Under the pieces are notes generated by a model, which saw nothing but the letters and a program-made list of their open reading frames with translations, ran no database searches and was not told the DNA's origin. DNA of 32,911 nt, taken from Oscillospiraceae bacterium. Lineage in GTDB: Bacteria; Bacillota; Clostridia; Oscillospirales; Ruminococcaceae. Position numbers and translations under genes: made by a program. This document shows positions 15,835 to 23,619 of the stretch, in pieces. How positions within the stretch are numbered: position 1 is the first letter of the stretch; each line of letters opens with the position of its first letter. The DNA lies in NCBI GenBank assembly GCA_902766785.1, contig CACXEO010000023.1, positions 1 through 32,911 on the forward strand. Reading direction: 5' to 3'.

Positions 15835-15863
15835 TTGCGGAAAAGAATAGGATCATGTATCCT
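15835..15863 (+). promoter_or_regulatory. Possible promoter of the second TIM-barrel gene
   Basis: TTGCGG (15835-15840), a 17-base spacer, and TATCCT (15858-15863). The match is fair. A TTGACA at 15811-15816 lacks a -10 partner at the right distance. Confidence 0.4.
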
Positions 15864-15904
15864 TATTTTATATCAAAACTAATGCAGGAAAGGAAGGAAG
15901 TTTC

Positions 15905-16741
15905 ATGAAACTCGGCATTTCCTATTTTCCAGAACATTCAACGCCAGACGAATGGGCGGCTTTTTTTGAGAGTCTCGGCTGCACGGCGGCCGTCTGCCCA
16001 ATTAAAGGGGACTCAGATGACGAAACGATAGCCGCATACCGAAAAGCCGCTGAACAGCACGGCATCACCATTGCCGAGGTGGGTGTTTGGAACAGCCCGA
16101 TTGCCGACGACCCACAGGTGCGCGAGCAGGCGCTGGTCTATGCCAAAAGCCAGCTCCGGCTCGCCGACAAAATCGGGGCGAACTGCTGCGTCAACGTTTC
16201 CGGTTCAACAGGCTCAAAGTGGTTTTCCGGCTGTAAAAAAGACCGTACCCCTGAAGGATACCGCAGGATCGTTGAATCGATTCAGGAAATTATAGACGAC
16301 GTAAACCCACAGTATACCTATTACACCATTGAATGTATGCCAATTGTTCCACCTACTTCCCCAGGCGAATACCTACAGCTTTTACGCGACGTCAACCGTT
16401 CGCGCTTCGCCGTTCATCTCGACCCGTTCAACATGCTCTTTAAACCCGACCGCTACTTCTGGAACGCCGAATTTTTCCATGAATGTTTTGAAATGCTCGG
16501 CTCTCAAATCAAAAGCATCCACGCCAAAGATGTAGTATTAACCGACGAACTGACCTACTGCATCCGAGAGGCAAAAATTGGCGAAGGCGGCGTGGACTAC
16601 GATGCCTTTCTAAGCGAGATCGCAAAACTCGCGCCGGAAACAACGGTCATTATTGAACACCGGGACTCTCTTGAAGAATATAAAGAGGAACTCGCTTACG
16701 TCCGCTCAAAAGCGGAGGCATTGGGAATTCCCCTGCTATAG
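15905..16741 (+). CDS. Sugar phosphate isomerase/epimerase-like TIM-barrel protein
   Basis: 278 residues of the xylose-isomerase-like TIM-barrel superfamily, cytosolic. Metal-binding candidates are Glu143 in TIECMP, Asp173 in VHLDPFNML, His206 in SIHAKDV and Glu251 in VIIEHRD, in the order expected. The GEGGVDYDAFL segment is also typical of the family. AAGGAAGGAAG lies just before the ATG. The Nudix gene starts 24 bases after its stop, so the two are probably co-transcribed. The exact sugar or polyol substrate is unknown. Confidence 0.87.
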   Translation: MKLGISYFPEHSTPDEWAAFFESLGCTAAVCPIKGDSDDETIAAYRKAAEQHGITIAEVGVWNSPIADDPQVREQALVYAKSQLRLADKIGANCCVNVSGSTGSKWFSGCKKDRTPEGYRRIVESIQEIIDDVNPQYTYYTIECMPIVPPTSPGEYLQLLRDVNRSRFAVHLDPFNMLFKPDRYFWNAEFFHECFEMLGSQIKSIHAKDVVLTDELTYCIREAKIGEGGVDYDAFLSEIAKLAPETTVIIEHRDSLEEYKEELAYVRSKAEALGIPLL

Positions 16742-16765
16742 GGGCTGAAGGGATGAACAGGCAAC

Positions 16766-17293
16766 TTGGAACTTTTGGATTTATACAATGAAAACCGCAG
16801 GCCCCTCGGCAGGACAATCGAGCGGGGCAAGCGGCTCAAAACCGGGGAGTATCATCTGGTCGCCGCAGTCTGGACAGCGGACAGGGACGGTAAGCTGCTC
16901 CTCACCAGGCGAGCGCCGGAAAAGGAATTTTTCCCAAACGAATGGGAAAACTCGGGCGGTGCGGTCCTCGCCGGGGAAACAAGCCTGGAGGGGGCTGTCC
17001 GGGAGCTGTACGAGGAAACGGGCATCCACGTTTCAGCAAAAGACCTGGTTCTTCTGGGAAGCTGCCGGGAGGAACACCTTCTTGTTGACACCTACCTTGC
17101 CCTAATAGGAGAACCGGAGCCGCCCGTCATCCTGCAGCCGGGCGAGACCGCCGGTTTTCGCTGGGTCACGCTTGCGGAATTCGACCGGATGGCCGCAGCG
17201 GGTGAAATTATAGAACCGGCTGTACGGCAGACGGCGCCGATTCGAAAAAAGATGGAACAATATATTACCGGCAGGATGATTTCCGCGCGCTAA
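16766..17293 (+). CDS. Nudix hydrolase
   Basis: 175 residues. The Nudix box GAVLAGETSLEGAVRELYEE, followed by TGI, runs from Gly65 to Ile87 and is complete, with the metal-binding glutamates in REXXEE. The N-terminal LLDLYNENRRPLGRTIERG resembles proteins annotated as isopentenyl-diphosphate isomerase-like Nudix hydrolases, but the true substrate is not known. The start appears to be TTG at 16766, with GAAGGGA about 12 bases upstream, a somewhat long spacing; a second in-frame TTG three codons on is an alternative. It follows the TIM-barrel gene closely and ends in a terminator-like hairpin. Confidence 0.88.
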   Translation: MELLDLYNENRRPLGRTIERGKRLKTGEYHLVAAVWTADRDGKLLLTRRAPEKEFFPNEWENSGGAVLAGETSLEGAVRELYEETGIHVSAKDLVLLGSCREEHLLVDTYLALIGEPEPPVILQPGETAGFRWVTLAEFDRMAAAGEIIEPAVRQTAPIRKKMEQYITGRMISAR

Positions 17294-17300
17294 AATGAAA

Positions 17301-17337
17301 AACCACCGAAGGAGCTTTCCCTCGGCGGGATTTTTAT
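17301..17337 (+). terminator. Intrinsic terminator after the Nudix gene
   Basis: ACCGAAGG and CCCTCGG-type arms pair with one mismatch around AGCTTT, followed by ATTTTTA, a few bases after the stop codon. Confidence 0.6.
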
Positions 17338-17394
17338 AGCTGCCGCTTTTCAATTTAAATTTATACTTTTTTGGTGAATTTTTCTTCTAACCGC

Positions 17395-17423
17395 TTGAAA
17401 TCTTTCCCTGTATGTGCTATGAT
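17395..17423 (+). promoter_or_regulatory. Sigma-A promoter of the hyd maturation operon
   Basis: -35 TTGAAA (17395-17400), a 17-base spacer, and -10 TATGAT (17418-17423). Transcription should start near 17430, almost 200 bases before the first start codon. Confidence 0.8.
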
Positions 17424-17429
17424 TAAAAT

Positions 17430-17597
17430 AACAAACGGGCGGAATGGCTTTTCCGTTTCGCCGGTTTTCTAAAACTGCAGGAACCTGACAGCCGGGATTT
17501 GTTCCGGGCGGAAAGCGGACGGCAAGCAAAAAAGGTGTTTTTGCGCCTGATTACCTGTGCGATCCAACCGCCTGCGGAGTACCGTGGGCGGTTTTTT
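17430..17597 (+). promoter_or_regulatory. Structured leader RNA with intrinsic terminator ahead of the hyd operon (candidate riboswitch or attenuator)
   Basis: The leader contains several helices: GGCG-GAA with TTC and CGCC (17438-17462), GGAAC/GTTCC (17480-17484 with 17501-17505), GCAAAAA/TTTTTGC (17526-17532 with 17538-17544). A terminator closes it: AACCGCC (17566-17572) pairs with GGCGGTT (17587-17593) around a CGG/CCG inner stem, followed by TTTTTT. GGGCGG occurs three times (17437-17442, 17506-17511, 17586-17591), so either upstream copy could pair with the terminator's CCGCC arm and act as antiterminator. The 9-mer CGGGCGGAA is repeated at 17436 and 17505. No short ORF leader peptide is evident. 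I could not match it to any riboswitch class I know. Confidence 0.6.
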
Positions 17598-17625
17598 GCG
17601 GTTCCGTTACAAGGAGGAGAGATCA

Positions 17626-17871
17626 ATGGAAAAAAGGCTTGGTGTTGTCGCCATCATCCTGGAAGATAAGGAATTTGCCGACCAGGTCAACGACATTTTG
17701 CACGCGTATAGCCAAATCATCGTTGGAAGGATGGGCTTGCCTTATAAGGAGCGGAGCGTGGCGGTCATCTCTTTGATCGTAGACGCTACCGGCGACGAGG
17801 TAAGCGCCCTGACCGGGAAGCTCGGCCGAATTGACGGTGTGACCGTAAAATCGGCGTTGGCAAAGGGGTGA
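17626..17871 (+). CDS. Iron-only hydrogenase system regulator, TM1266 family
   Basis: 81 residues with an ACT-like alpha/beta pattern: RLGVVAIILEDKEFADQVND, then YSQIIVGRMGLPYKE, and VAVISLIVDATGDEVSALTG ending near GVTVKSAL. This is the small protein family named after Thermotoga maritima TM1266, commonly found with hydEFG and called a putative hydrogenase-system regulator; its mechanism is not established. The chosen ATG at 17626 follows AAGGAGGAG; a longer frame upstream runs through the leader terminator and is not used. It is the first gene of the operon and stops 5 bases before hydE. Confidence 0.9.
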   Translation: MEKRLGVVAIILEDKEFADQVNDILHAYSQIIVGRMGLPYKERSVAVISLIVDATGDEVSALTGKLGRIDGVTVKSALAKG

Positions 17872-17875
17872 GGCT

Positions 17876-18898
17876 GTGAATTTGATCAACTTGATCCGCC
17901 GGATGGAAACCGGCTGTGAGCCTTTCCCCGAAGAACTGGCGGCGCTTCTTTCAGATGCCGCCCCGGCTGTGCACACCACCCTTTTTGAAGCGGCCGACCG
18001 GGTGCGGGAAAAAAACTGCGGAAAAGCAGTGCACGTCCGGGCGATCATTGAGTTTTCCAACGTCTGCCGGTGCGAATGCGTCTACTGCGGGCTCCATGCA
18101 AAAAATGCAAACGTCGTCCGGTATCAAATGACGGAGGAAGAAATCCTCGAAGCGGCATGGGACGCTGTGGAGGCAGGGTATCAGACGGTGATCCTGCAAA
18201 GCGGCGAGGATTTGAGCTACAGCCGCGAAACGGTGGGAAGGCTTGTCGCCTCCATCAAGCGGATGGGAAACGTTGCCGTCACCCTGAGCCTTGGGGAACG
18301 ACCGTTTGAAGATTATGCCTATTGGCGGGAATACGGCGCGGACCGTTACCTGATTAAGCACGAAATTTCAGACGAGACGATCTACAACCGTTACCACCCC
18401 CACAGCAGTTTTGCAGCCCGCCTTGCCTGCCAGCGGGAGCTGTCCCGGCTGGGCTACGAACTGGGCGGCGGGTTTATGACCGGGCTCCCCGGCCAAACGC
18501 CGCTGATTCTTGCAAACGATCTGCTGCTTTTAAAAAAAATGGGGGTGGCGATGGCGGGAATCGGCCCGTACATCTGCCACAATGAAACCGCCCTGCGGGG
18601 AAACCCGGACGGCGACGTGAACCTGACGCTCCGGGTGGTTGCCGCCGCCCGGCTGCTGCTCCCCCGGGCAAACCTGCCCTCCACCACGGCGGTCAACGTC
18701 AAGGGCGGGCTGACAAATGCCCTCAACTGCGGAGCGAACGTCATCATGCAAAAGGCGACCCCTTACAAATACCGCAACCTATACGATATCTACCCCGGGC
18801 GGGACAGCAAAGATATCCCGCTCAAGGAGCAATATGAGGCCCTGCGCGCCCAGCTTTCGGCGCTGGGGAGAACAATTTACGAAAATGGAGATGCATAG
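17876..18898 (+). CDS. hydE: [FeFe] hydrogenase H-cluster radical SAM maturase HydE
   Basis: 340 residues. A radical S-adenosylmethionine enzyme that helps make the organometallic precursor of the H-cluster 2Fe subsite. The CX3CX2C cluster motif is Cys64, Cys68 and Cys71 in SNVCRCECVYCGL, with an extra cysteine at 66. Other marks are QSGEDLSYS, LSLGERPFEDY and LIKHEISDETIYNRYHP, then GGGFMTGLPGQTP and GPYICHNETALRG. Start is GTG at 17876 with GGGGTGAGG before it. It is followed after three bases by hydG. Length is normal. Confidence 0.95.
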   Translation: MNLINLIRRMETGCEPFPEELAALLSDAAPAVHTTLFEAADRVREKNCGKAVHVRAIIEFSNVCRCECVYCGLHAKNANVVRYQMTEEEILEAAWDAVEAGYQTVILQSGEDLSYSRETVGRLVASIKRMGNVAVTLSLGERPFEDYAYWREYGADRYLIKHEISDETIYNRYHPHSSFAARLACQRELSRLGYELGGGFMTGLPGQTPLILANDLLLLKKMGVAMAGIGPYICHNETALRGNPDGDVNLTLRVVAAARLLLPRANLPSTTAVNVKGGLTNALNCGANVIMQKATPYKYRNLYDIYPGRDSKDIPLKEQYEALRAQLSALGRTIYENGDA

Positions 18899-18901
18899 AT
18901 T

Positions 18902-20332
18902 ATGTCAGCAATCAAATACGATCCGAAATCCTCTGTCGCGGAGGAATTTATCAACGACCAGGAAATTCTGGACACCATTGAATATGCCAAAGCAAACAAA
19001 TCAAACCGGGAACTGATCTTTTCCCTCATCGAGCGGGCAAAGGACTGCAAGGGCCTGACCCACCGGGAGGCGGCCGTCCTGCTCGAGTGTGATATCCCTG
19101 AAGCAAATGAAGCAATGAAAGAGGTCGCTATGGCAATCAAACAGCGCCTTTACGGCAACCGGATTGTCATGTTCGCCCCCCTTTATCTCTCCAACTACTG
19201 CGTCAATGGCTGTACCTACTGCCCATATCACTACAAAAACAAGCACATCCCCCGCAAAAAGCTGACCCAGGAGGAGATTAAGCGAGAGGTCATCGCCTTG
19301 CAGGATATGGGGCACAAGCGGCTCGCCATCGAGTCGGGCGAGGACCCGGTCAACAACCCGATTGAGTATATCCTCGAGAGCATCAAGACCATCTACAGCA
19401 TCAAGCACAAAAACGGGGCGATCCGCCGGGTCAACGTCAACATTGCGGCAACGACGGTAGAAAACTACCGGAAGCTGAAGGAAGCCGGTATCGGCACCTA
19501 TATCCTCTTCCAGGAAACCTATAACAAAAAAAATTACGAGCTTCTCCACCCCACCGGCCCGAAGCACAACTACGCCTACCACACCGAGGCGATGGATCGC
19601 GCGATGGACGGCGGAATCGACGACGTGGGAATTGGCGTCCTGTTCGGGCTTGAGATGTACCGTTACGACTTTATCGGGCTGTTGATGCATGCCGAGCATT
19701 TGGAAGCCGCCAAGGGGGTAGGGCCGCACACCATCAGCGTGCCGCGTATCTGCCCGGCGGACGATATTGACAAGGCTGATTTTAAAAACGCCATTTCGGA
19801 CGACATTTTTGAAAAAATTGTCGCTGTCATCCGGATTGCCGTCCCCTACACCGGGATGATTATCTCTACCCGTGAGTCCAAAGCTTCCCGTGAACGCGTT
19901 TTAAAACTGGGCATTTCCCAGATTAGCGGCGGTTCCCGCACCAGCGTCGGCGGCTATGTCGAGCCGGAGCCGGAGGATGAAAATTCCGCCCAGTTCGACA
20001 TCAGTGACACCCGCACCCTCGACCAGGTGGTAAACTGGCTGATGGAACTTGGCTACATCCCCAGCTTCTGCACCGCCTGCTACCGGGAAGGCCGGACCGG
20101 CGACCGGTTTATGCAGCTGTGCAAGTCGGGGCAGATTGCCAACTGCTGCCAGCCCAACGCCTTGATGACCCTGCGGGAGTACCTGGACGACTATGCCTCA
20201 GAGGACACCCGGAAAAAGGGAATTGCGCTGATGCAGACCGAGGTGGAAAAAATCCCAAACGAAAAGGTTCGCTCTATTGCCAAAGAATATATCAGCGCTA
20301 TTGACGGCGGCAAGCGGGACTTCCGTTTTTAA
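18902..20332 (+). CDS. hydG: [FeFe] hydrogenase H-cluster radical SAM maturase HydG (tyrosine lyase)
   Basis: 476 residues. HydG cleaves tyrosine to p-cresol and dehydroglycine, which yields the CO and cyanide ligands delivered on an iron-cysteine complex. The radical SAM CX3CX2C motif is Cys100, Cys104 and Cys107 (SNYCVNGCTYCPYHYKN). The C-terminal auxiliary-cluster motif CX2CX22C is Cys390, Cys393 and Cys416, as in characterised HydG. RIAVPYTGMIISTRES and GISQISGGSRTSVGGY are also typical. A GGAG at the end of hydE serves the ATG at 18902. Many clostridial operons carry an aspartate ammonia-lyase gene in this cluster; here there is none. Confidence 0.96.
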   Translation: MSAIKYDPKSSVAEEFINDQEILDTIEYAKANKSNRELIFSLIERAKDCKGLTHREAAVLLECDIPEANEAMKEVAMAIKQRLYGNRIVMFAPLYLSNYCVNGCTYCPYHYKNKHIPRKKLTQEEIKREVIALQDMGHKRLAIESGEDPVNNPIEYILESIKTIYSIKHKNGAIRRVNVNIAATTVENYRKLKEAGIGTYILFQETYNKKNYELLHPTGPKHNYAYHTEAMDRAMDGGIDDVGIGVLFGLEMYRYDFIGLLMHAEHLEAAKGVGPHTISVPRICPADDIDKADFKNAISDDIFEKIVAVIRIAVPYTGMIISTRESKASRERVLKLGISQISGGSRTSVGGYVEPEPEDENSAQFDISDTRTLDQVVNWLMELGYIPSFCTACYREGRTGDRFMQLCKSGQIANCCQPNALMTLREYLDDYASEDTRKKGIALMQTEVEKIPNEKVRSIAKEYISAIDGGKRDFRF

Positions 20333-20367
20333 AACCGCCGCAATCCTTTCACCACGGAGGAGAATGT

Positions 20368-21555
20368 ATGCCAAATTTAAACGAAACCCCAAACGCCAAC
20401 CGGATGCAGATCGCCTTTTTTGGCAAGACCAACAGCGGGAAATCCACCTTGATCAACACCTTGACCGGGCAGCAGATTTCACTAGTCTCCCCTGTCTCAG
20501 GTACAACAACCGACCCGGTACGCAAAGCGATGGAGCTGCTCCCCATCGGCCCGGTCACCCTAATCGACACGGCAGGACTCGACGACACAAGCGAGCTCGG
20601 CCCTCAGCGGGTTCAGAAAACGGTCGAGCTTATCGGCAGAACAGATCTTGCGGTGCTGGTTATTTCTTCTGCCGAAACCGACCTTGCGCTGGAGCGGGAA
20701 TACATTGAAAAATTCAAAGAAGCCAAAACGCCTGTCATCGCCGTTTTTAATAAGTTTTCAGGTATGCCCCCTCAAAGCGGCATGCCGGAAGCTCTTGGCA
20801 TCCCCTTTCTCACTGTCGACTGCCGGGATGATTCCAAAATGGCGGATGTAAAGGCAATGATCATTGAACACGCGGACTATGACTTTGAAAACCAGTCTAT
20901 TTGTGGGGACCTGGTCAAAGCAGGCGACGTGGTTATCCTTGTGATGCCGCAGGATATCCAGGCGCCGAAGGGACGGCTGATTCTGCCGCAGGTACAGGTC
21001 ACCCGCGACTTGCTCGACCTGAAATGCCGGGTGGTCAGCGTTACAGCGGACGGCCTGGAACCGATGCTAAAGCTTCTCTCCAGCCCGCCTGACCTGGTTA
21101 TTACCGATTCCCAGGTGTTTGGTTATGTCAACAAGGTCCTCCCGCCTGAAATTCGGCTGACCTCTTTCTCCATCCTGATGGCGAAGTACAAGGGTGATAT
21201 TCACGAAATGGTACGGGGTGCCAAGACAATTGGAACCCTAACTCCAAAAGACAGGGTGCTGATTATGGAGGCTTGTACTCACCATGCTCTGAAAGGGGAT
21301 ATTGCACGGGAAAAACTGCCCAATTGGCTCCGTCAACGGGTAGGTGAAGATTTAGAAATTGATGTCTTCAGCGGCGCCGGTCTCCCGGAAAATATAGGGA
21401 ACTACAAGCTGATCATTCATTGCGGCGGCTGTATGCTGGGCAGAAAAGGAATGCTCACCAAAACAGCGGCAGCTGTAAAATCCGGGGTACCCATTACCAA
21501 CTTCGGAACTGCAATTGCCTACTTAAATGGGATTCTGGAACGTGTAGTTTATTAA
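20368..21555 (+). CDS. hydF: [FeFe] hydrogenase H-cluster maturation GTPase HydF
   Basis: 395 residues. HydF is the scaffold that loads the 2Fe precursor onto the hydrogenase. The GTPase domain has the P-loop GKTNSGKST (19-27), GTTTDP as switch I, DTAGLDD (67-73) and FNKF. The C-terminal cluster-binding motif is Cys303-Thr-His305 and, after 46 residues, HCGGC with Cys352 and Cys355. The ATG follows GGAGGAG. It ends the operon, with a perfect terminator directly after. With HydE and HydG it shows that the cell makes an [FeFe] hydrogenase encoded elsewhere. Confidence 0.96.
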   Translation: MPNLNETPNANRMQIAFFGKTNSGKSTLINTLTGQQISLVSPVSGTTTDPVRKAMELLPIGPVTLIDTAGLDDTSELGPQRVQKTVELIGRTDLAVLVISSAETDLALEREYIEKFKEAKTPVIAVFNKFSGMPPQSGMPEALGIPFLTVDCRDDSKMADVKAMIIEHADYDFENQSICGDLVKAGDVVILVMPQDIQAPKGRLILPQVQVTRDLLDLKCRVVSVTADGLEPMLKLLSSPPDLVITDSQVFGYVNKVLPPEIRLTSFSILMAKYKGDIHEMVRGAKTIGTLTPKDRVLIMEACTHHALKGDIAREKLPNWLRQRVGEDLEIDVFSGAGLPENIGNYKLIIHCGGCMLGRKGMLTKTAAAVKSGVPITNFGTAIAYLNGILERVVY

Positions 21556-21556
21556 C

Positions 21557-21588
21557 AAAGAGGGCGGAATTACAATTCCGCCCTCTTT
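21557..21588 (+). terminator. Intrinsic terminator of the hyd operon
   Basis: AAAGAGGGCGGAA (21557-21569) pairs perfectly with TTCCGCCCTCTTT (21576-21588), two bases after the hydF stop. Confidence 0.92.
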
Positions 21589-21664
21589 CAATTTTGCCAA
21601 TAACAGAGATTGACTATTTTAAAGAATATGCTAAAATTAAGAAGATAAAAAATATAATAAAGAA

Positions 21665-21697
21665 AAAAGCGAACCCTGTTCCCCAAGGTTCGCTTTT
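21665..21697. terminator. Orphan terminator-like hairpin
   Basis: AAAAGCGAACC (21665-21675) pairs with GGTTCGCTTTT (21687-21697) around an 11-base loop. It follows the hyd terminator by about 75 bases; no gene on either strand clearly needs it. Confidence 0.55.
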
Positions 21698-21917
21698 CTC
21701 TCTGAAAATAGCTCGCTATGTATAACTAAGACCGTTTCCGTATTCATACCGAATTTTACTGTATTGAATGGTAGAATGTCTGGATAAATGTTGTAATAAA
21801 ACCGGATATAATGATAAAAGGATGCGTAATTTGGATGTGATGTGAAAACAAAAAGTATGTAGTTTAATTACCGCTGGACACATAACAAAAACTATTTTCA
21901 ACCAATAAACTTGTGAC

Positions 21918-21945
21918 TTTACTTACTCGTTTATTATGGTATAAT
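21918..21945 (+). promoter_or_regulatory. Putative promoter of the AraC-family regulator
   Basis: TTTACT (21918-21923), 16 bases, then a perfect -10 TATAAT (21940-21945), about 80 bases before the start codon. Confidence 0.5.
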
Positions 21946-22023
21946 AATAACAGATTGATTCAATAATTACTTATACTATTATAGAAAAATATATTACTAT
22001 CCTGTCAATTTGGAGGCAAGAAA

Positions 22024-22965
22024 ATGAAAAAGGTCACCAAACGTTTTGAAAGGAAGCACGGCACACCGGATTTTCCAGTGCGTGTACACCCTTTGAGCAG
22101 TATTGGGTGTGAAGGCGTTACTTTTTGCAATTGGCACAGCGACTATGAAATTATTTATGTTAAAAAGGGTGAACTGGAATTTCATGTAGACGCGCTGCAT
22201 ACCACATTAAAAGAAGGGCAATGTGCCATTGTTGGCAGCGAACGGATTCATCACCTGCGGTACAGGACATCTTCGCCCGACGAAGCGTATCTCTGCGAGG
22301 CTTTTATTATTTGGTTCGACCCCAACATCGTAAATCTGATGGGGAGTGAGCGGTGCCAGAAACAGTTTATTACTCCGCTGCTGGGCGGCAAATACCACAT
22401 CAGTGAAATTATAAGCGGGGAAAACCCGGCGCAGTGCCGGATTCTCGAAAGCGTGCTTTCAATACATAGCCTTTTCGAAACCCAGCCTTTTGGCTTTGAG
22501 CTGAAAGTTATTTCGGAGCTGCTGAATATCCTTTACGAAGTAGTCAGCAACCGGCTTTATCATCCAAGCCCAGGTTTGCCTGCAACTCCGGCTTATGAAC
22601 AGAGCGAACGGCTCAAACGGGTCTTTACTTATATTGATGAACACTATAACGAACGGATTTATGTCTCAGACCTTGCCAACGTTTTAAATATGAGCACCGA
22701 CAATTTTTTCAAATATTTCAAGGAATTTACCCAAATGACTCCTACGGAGTACATCAACCATTACCGAATTGGCCAGGCAGAAGCTCTGCTCAAAACCACT
22801 GACCAGCCGGTGACCGATATTTCCCTTTCCACCGGCTTTGACAACGTGAGCTATTTTATTAAAACCTTTAAAAAATACCTGGGAATCACCCCCAACCGCT
22901 ACCGCAAAACTTATGCGGTAGCCGAACCTTTGGAGGATGAAGAGACAGAAAAAGAGGGCGCTTAA
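22024..22965 (+). CDS. AraC-family transcriptional regulator with N-terminal cupin sensor
   Basis: 313 residues. Residues 20-110 look like the AraC-type cupin sugar-binding domain (NWHSDYEIIYVKKGELEFHV, then LKEGQCAIVGSERIHHL). The C-terminal 100 residues contain the double helix-turn-helix: VFTYIDEHYNERIYVSDLAN, MSTDNFFKYFKEF, PTEYINHYRIGQAEALL, and TDISLSTGFDNVSYFIKTFK followed by GITPNRYRK. TTGGAGG lies upstream of the ATG. It is monocistronic and ends in a terminator shared with the next, convergent gene. Proteins of this type often control sugar uptake or breakdown; the target is not visible here. Confidence 0.92.
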   Translation: MKKVTKRFERKHGTPDFPVRVHPLSSIGCEGVTFCNWHSDYEIIYVKKGELEFHVDALHTTLKEGQCAIVGSERIHHLRYRTSSPDEAYLCEAFIIWFDPNIVNLMGSERCQKQFITPLLGGKYHISEIISGENPAQCRILESVLSIHSLFETQPFGFELKVISELLNILYEVVSNRLYHPSPGLPATPAYEQSERLKRVFTYIDEHYNERIYVSDLANVLNMSTDNFFKYFKEFTQMTPTEYINHYRIGQAEALLKTTDQPVTDISLSTGFDNVSYFIKTFKKYLGITPNRYRKTYAVAEPLEDEETEKEGA

Positions 22966-22984
22966 TGCCCGTAAAACGCAAATG

Positions 22985-23012
22985 AGCGGCGGTTCAGTAT
23001 TGAACCGCCGCT
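22985..23012. terminator. Bidirectional terminator between the AraC and MntR-like genes
   Basis: A perfect 12-base stem AGCGGCGGTTCA (22985-22996) with TGAACCGCCGCT (23001-23012) around a GTAT loop, between two converging genes. Confidence 0.85.
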
Positions 23013-23016
23013 TTGT

Positions 23017-23505
23017 TTATTCCCTTTCTGAAAAAGACCTCAAAAAGGCATGGTATTCTTTTTCGTGGTGTTCTAAAAATTCCGTGAGCATTGACAGGTA
23101 ATCCATTGTTTCACGGGAAAATCCATGCTCAACCAGTTCCGCTTCCTCTAAAAAATCCCGTTCGGAATCCCCTCTTAACAGGTACAGGAACCGGTGAACC
23201 GTATTGTGTCTCCAGAGAAGGTATTTCCCAATTTCCCGGCCCTGATCCGTCATGGAAATTACACCATACTTCTGGTATTCTATCAGCCGTAGCTGCGCCA
23301 GCCTGTGGAGCATTTTTGAAACGGAAGGGGGCTGCACATTAAGCCATTCGGCAAGCGATACCGCCCGAACATAGCCGTCTTCATGAATGCGCCGGTAAAT
23401 CATTTCCAGGTAATCTTCAAGGGAAGGGGTCAGGTGCGCTTTATGCTGTTCAAGCAGCTGATAACCGCGAACAGTGTAAAATTCCTGTGCGCTTTTTTTC
23501 TCCAT
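23017..23505 (-). CDS. DtxR/MntR-family metal-dependent transcriptional regulator
   Basis: 162 residues. The N-terminal winged helix reads TPSLEDYLEMIYR and then AVSLAEWLNVQPPSVSKMLH. The dimerisation domain has the MntR-type metal-site residues: Asp31, Glu34, His100, and Glu123, Glu126, His127 in EEAELVEHGFS, with one extra residue between the first His and the Glu cluster compared with Bacillus MntR. There is no C-terminal SH3-like domain, as in MntR. Start ATG at 23505 has AAGGTGA upstream. It is divergent from feoA, and the shared intergenic region has an MntR-box-like sequence. It therefore probably represses feoAB, itself or both when Fe(II) or Mn(II) is plentiful. Confidence 0.9.
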   Translation of the reverse strand: MEKKSAQEFYTVRGYQLLEQHKAHLTPSLEDYLEMIYRRIHEDGYVRAVSLAEWLNVQPPSVSKMLHRLAQLRLIEYQKYGVISMTDQGREIGKYLLWRHNTVHRFLYLLRGDSERDFLEEAELVEHGFSRETMDYLSMLTEFLEHHEKEYHAFLRSFSERE

Positions 23506-23564
23506 TTTCTTCACCTTCCTTTCCCTTAACAGTATATGTAACCAATTCTGTCGAAAACACATAT

Positions 23565-23585
23565 ATTAGCTTAGGGAAACATTAT
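23565..23585. promoter_or_regulatory. Candidate MntR/DtxR-type operator between the regulator gene and feoA
   Basis: TTAGCTTAGGGAAACATTA (23566-23584) resembles the Bacillus MntR box as I remember it (TTTGC...AAGGGAAAC). It lies in the divergent intergenic region about 35 bases before feoA. The assignment is by similarity only. Confidence 0.4.
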
Positions 23586-23619
23586 TGCCCGCGATTTATG
23601 GAAAAAGGAGTTTTACCAC

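Larger units (their letters stand above)
21589..22023. other. AT-rich intergenic region with a second hairpin and the araC-type gene promoter
   Basis: About 430 bases without a supported gene. A second terminator-like hairpin at 21665-21697 (AAAAGCGAACC with GGTTCGCTTTT) stands apart from any gene, with its longest T-run on the minus strand. Further right, TTTACT (21918-21923), a 16-base spacer and TATAAT (21940-21945) probably make the promoter of the AraC-type gene. Confidence 0.5.

Noticed and set aside
17557-17625. Upstream extension of the TM1266-type regulator through the leader
   Set aside because: The extension translates the terminator stem; the ATG at 17626 has an ideal ribosome-binding site and gives the normal family length.
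19001-19729. 242-codon open frame on the minus strand
   Set aside because: Shadow of hydG, which has all expected cluster motifs on the plus strand.
21716-21901. 61-codon minus-strand ORF in the region before the AraC-type gene
   Set aside because: TTG start without a ribosome-binding site and no protein-like pattern.
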